Source: an uncultured Phycisphaerales bacterium (lineage in GTDB: Bacteria; Planctomycetota; Phycisphaerae; Phycisphaerales; SM1A02). Taken from it: a stretch of 18,130 bases of DNA. Location: positions 1 through 18,130 of the forward strand of contig CAMPIL010000020.1 of the NCBI GenBank assembly GCA_946886375.1, given 5' to 3'. A program made the position numbers and the translations under genes. This document shows positions 16,838-18,130 of the stretch, in pieces (position 1 is the stretch's first letter; the number at the start of each line of letters is the position of its first letter). The notes under the pieces are model-generated. The model saw only the letters and a list, made by a program, of their open reading frames with translations, was not told where the DNA came from and searched no databases.

Positions 16838-17722
16838 TCACCTTTCCGCAACCAGATAAGCGATCCAGCCCTGGCATGCCTCGCCGCGTTCGCTGATGGT
16901 CCATTCGCCGTTGCCTTCGCCGGACTTCTCATCGGTTCCTTCCCAGTACACCGACACGCGCTTGAAACCGGCTTCCAGCAGAATCTCGCGCAGTTCAGGC
17001 AGGGTCCACAACCGCCAATCGTAGGTGAACGCCTTGTTCATTTTGGTTCCGTCGGGAAACTCAAAGTGAATGTGGTTGATCACATCGCCGGTGATGGGAT
17101 TGACGACGTTTTGATCCCAGACGTAGGTAAACCCGTCAAAGTCGCGCGGCTCCTCGATTTCCAGGAAAGACTCGCTGCCTCCGTAGGCGTCCAGCAGGAA
17201 CAGGCCGTCGCGCACCAATCCGCGCCGCACCGTCCGGAAATACTCGCGCAAGCCATCTCGCGTTTTGAAGATGAAGTAACTGAAGTTCATTGCCAGCACG
17301 CTGTCCACCGGCCTGGCTTTGACGGTGCGAACGTCAGTCTGGATGAATTTCATGCGGTTGAGGTGATGAGGTTTGAACCGGCGCGAGAGTTTGCGAATTC
17401 GCGCGGTTGCCCATGCCAGCACTTCGGGATCCAAGTCCACGCCGACGGCGGTGTTGGTGCGCCGCCGCCGGACCCATTCGCGGCAGACCAGCGCGGTGCC
17501 GCAGAAGTCCTCTCGAATGTGGTGGGGCGCGCGGCCGCGCAGTTCCTTCCACACCTGCTCGATCAAATCGCACTCGCCATCGGCGTCCTGCACGGCAAGT
17601 TCGTACAGTTCGTAGCGATCGCTGGCGGCGGCGGTGCGCCATCGCGATTTGGGCGAAGACTTCCTGGTCCGGCCAGGCGGCCTGCGTGCGGGGCGAGTGT
17701 GCGCGTGCTTCTTTTGACTCAT
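16838..17722 (-). CDS. Class I SAM-dependent methyltransferase, 294 aa
   Basis: A Rossmann-fold methyltransferase of unknown substrate. The N-terminal ~35 residues are very basic (Lys/Arg/His/Pro-rich). The SAM site is REDFCGTALVCREWV at ~70-84, a variant of the usual Gly-rich motif I, followed by AVGVDLDPEVLAWA with Asp96 as the ribose-binding acidic residue. QTDVR at ~128-132 is motif-II-like, then AMNFSYF at ~144-150. The C-terminal part ends with GWIAYLVAE. No ribosome binding site is clear before the ATG at 17722, so a later start that trims the basic tail is possible. It is divergent from the methyltransferase at 17829 and lies about 100 bases before the membrane protein gene, which has its own promoter. 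Confidence 0.85.
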   Translation of the reverse strand: MSQKKHAHTRPARRPPGRTRKSSPKSRWRTAAASDRYELYELAVQDADGECDLIEQVWKELRGRAPHHIREDFCGTALVCREWVRRRRTNTAVGVDLDPEVLAWATARIRKLSRRFKPHHLNRMKFIQTDVRTVKARPVDSVLAMNFSYFIFKTRDGLREYFRTVRRGLVRDGLFLLDAYGGSESFLEIEEPRDFDGFTYVWDQNVVNPITGDVINHIHFEFPDGTKMNKAFTYDWRLWTLPELREILLEAGFKRVSVYWEGTDEKSGEGNGEWTISERGEACQGWIAYLVAER

Positions 17723-17828
17723 GCGCCGAGTGTAGCGTGTGCGCTCAGCGGTTGCCGCTGGCGTCCGTCGTCAGTGATGATTAGACTTCGACCGCAATCG
17801 GAAACCGATGAGAAAGGGAGTTGATCAG

Positions 17829-18130
17829 ATGACGACCGCCCCGCCTGCCGCGTCTGCAGCCACATTCGCCGCCCGGCCTGACGCCATCATGCAACTTGGC
17901 TTGGGATTCTGGGGATCAAGAACACTGCTGAGCGCGGTGGACCTGGGCCTGTTCACCGCGCTGGCGAAACAGCCGATGGACCTGGCGGCGATTCGCGAGA
18001 TGTTCAACCTGCACGAGCGCGGCGCGCGGGATTTTCTCGACGCGCTGGTCGCGCTGGGCATGCTGCGACGCGAGAACGGCGAGTATTCCAACACGCCTGA
18101 AACCGATTTGTACCTGGACCGCAATACGCC
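17829..18130 (+). CDS. O-methyltransferase-like protein, N-terminal part only
   Basis: The frame from ATG 17829 stays open to the window edge (100 codons). AAAGGGAG at 17813-17820 is a good ribosome binding site. The visible part is a helical, winged-helix-like dimerisation domain: GFWGSRTLLSAVDLGLFTAL, then FLDALVALGML. This is typical of the small-molecule O-methyltransferase superfamily that includes plant caffeate-type and bacterial CrtF/BchU-like enzymes. The SAM-binding domain is not in the window, so substrate and exact family cannot be told. Confidence 0.75.
   Translation, partial: MTTAPPAASAATFAARPDAIMQLGLGFWGSRTLLSAVDLGLFTALAKQPMDLAAIREMFNLHERGARDFLDALVALGMLRRENGEYSNTPETDLYLDRNT

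Overview
The window is a GC-rich chromosomal segment that looks like Planctomycetota, probably class Phycisphaerae. The main clue is a giant secreted protein ending in a dockerin-type double Ca-binding repeat after a beta-rich domain, a style common in that group. Supporting clues are several signal-peptide proteins of unclear family (SH3-like, repeated OB-like), loosely packed genes on both strands, and sigma70-type TATAAT boxes. No mobile element, CRISPR array or phage gene was seen.

Layout. 1-241 (minus): start of a lipoprotein that runs off the window, possibly a TolC-like efflux component. 444-1874: secreted SH3-like protein closed by a terminator. 1998-2070: tRNA-Ala(UGC) with its own -10 box. 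2071-2531: no convincing gene, but a 20-bp perfect palindrome. 2532-4079: secreted protein with four copies of an OB-like domain, then a terminator. 4231-5499: patatin-like lipoprotein. 5678-7392: a redox/iron-stress cluster of peroxiredoxin, a DsbA-fold thiol oxidoreductase (ATGA overlap) and Dps. 7428-8627 (minus): galactokinase, convergent with dps. 8628-9296: long non-coding stretch. 9297-13592: 1431-aa secreted protein with seven Cys-rich HYR-like repeats and a C-terminal dockerin, ended by a strong terminator. 13779-15109: an Hpt protein followed by a REC-GGDEF diguanylate cyclase. 15143-16737 (minus): long-chain polyprenyl diphosphate synthase behind a small membrane protein with a perfect TATAAT promoter. 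16838-17722 (minus): class I methyltransferase. 17829-end: start of an O-methyltransferase-like protein.

How the genes may work together. Peroxiredoxin, DsbA-like protein and Dps form a plausible peroxide and iron defence unit. Hpt and REC-GGDEF form a plausible phosphorelay output making c-di-GMP; the neighbouring giant surface protein is a candidate target, but that is inference from position only. The remaining genes look like unrelated housekeeping or envelope functions.

No single new defence or mobile system is obvious. The most unusual items are the Cys-rich repeat protein whose architecture resembles Bacteroidota surface proteins, the four-copy OB-like secreted protein, and the peroxiredoxin/DsbA-like coupling.
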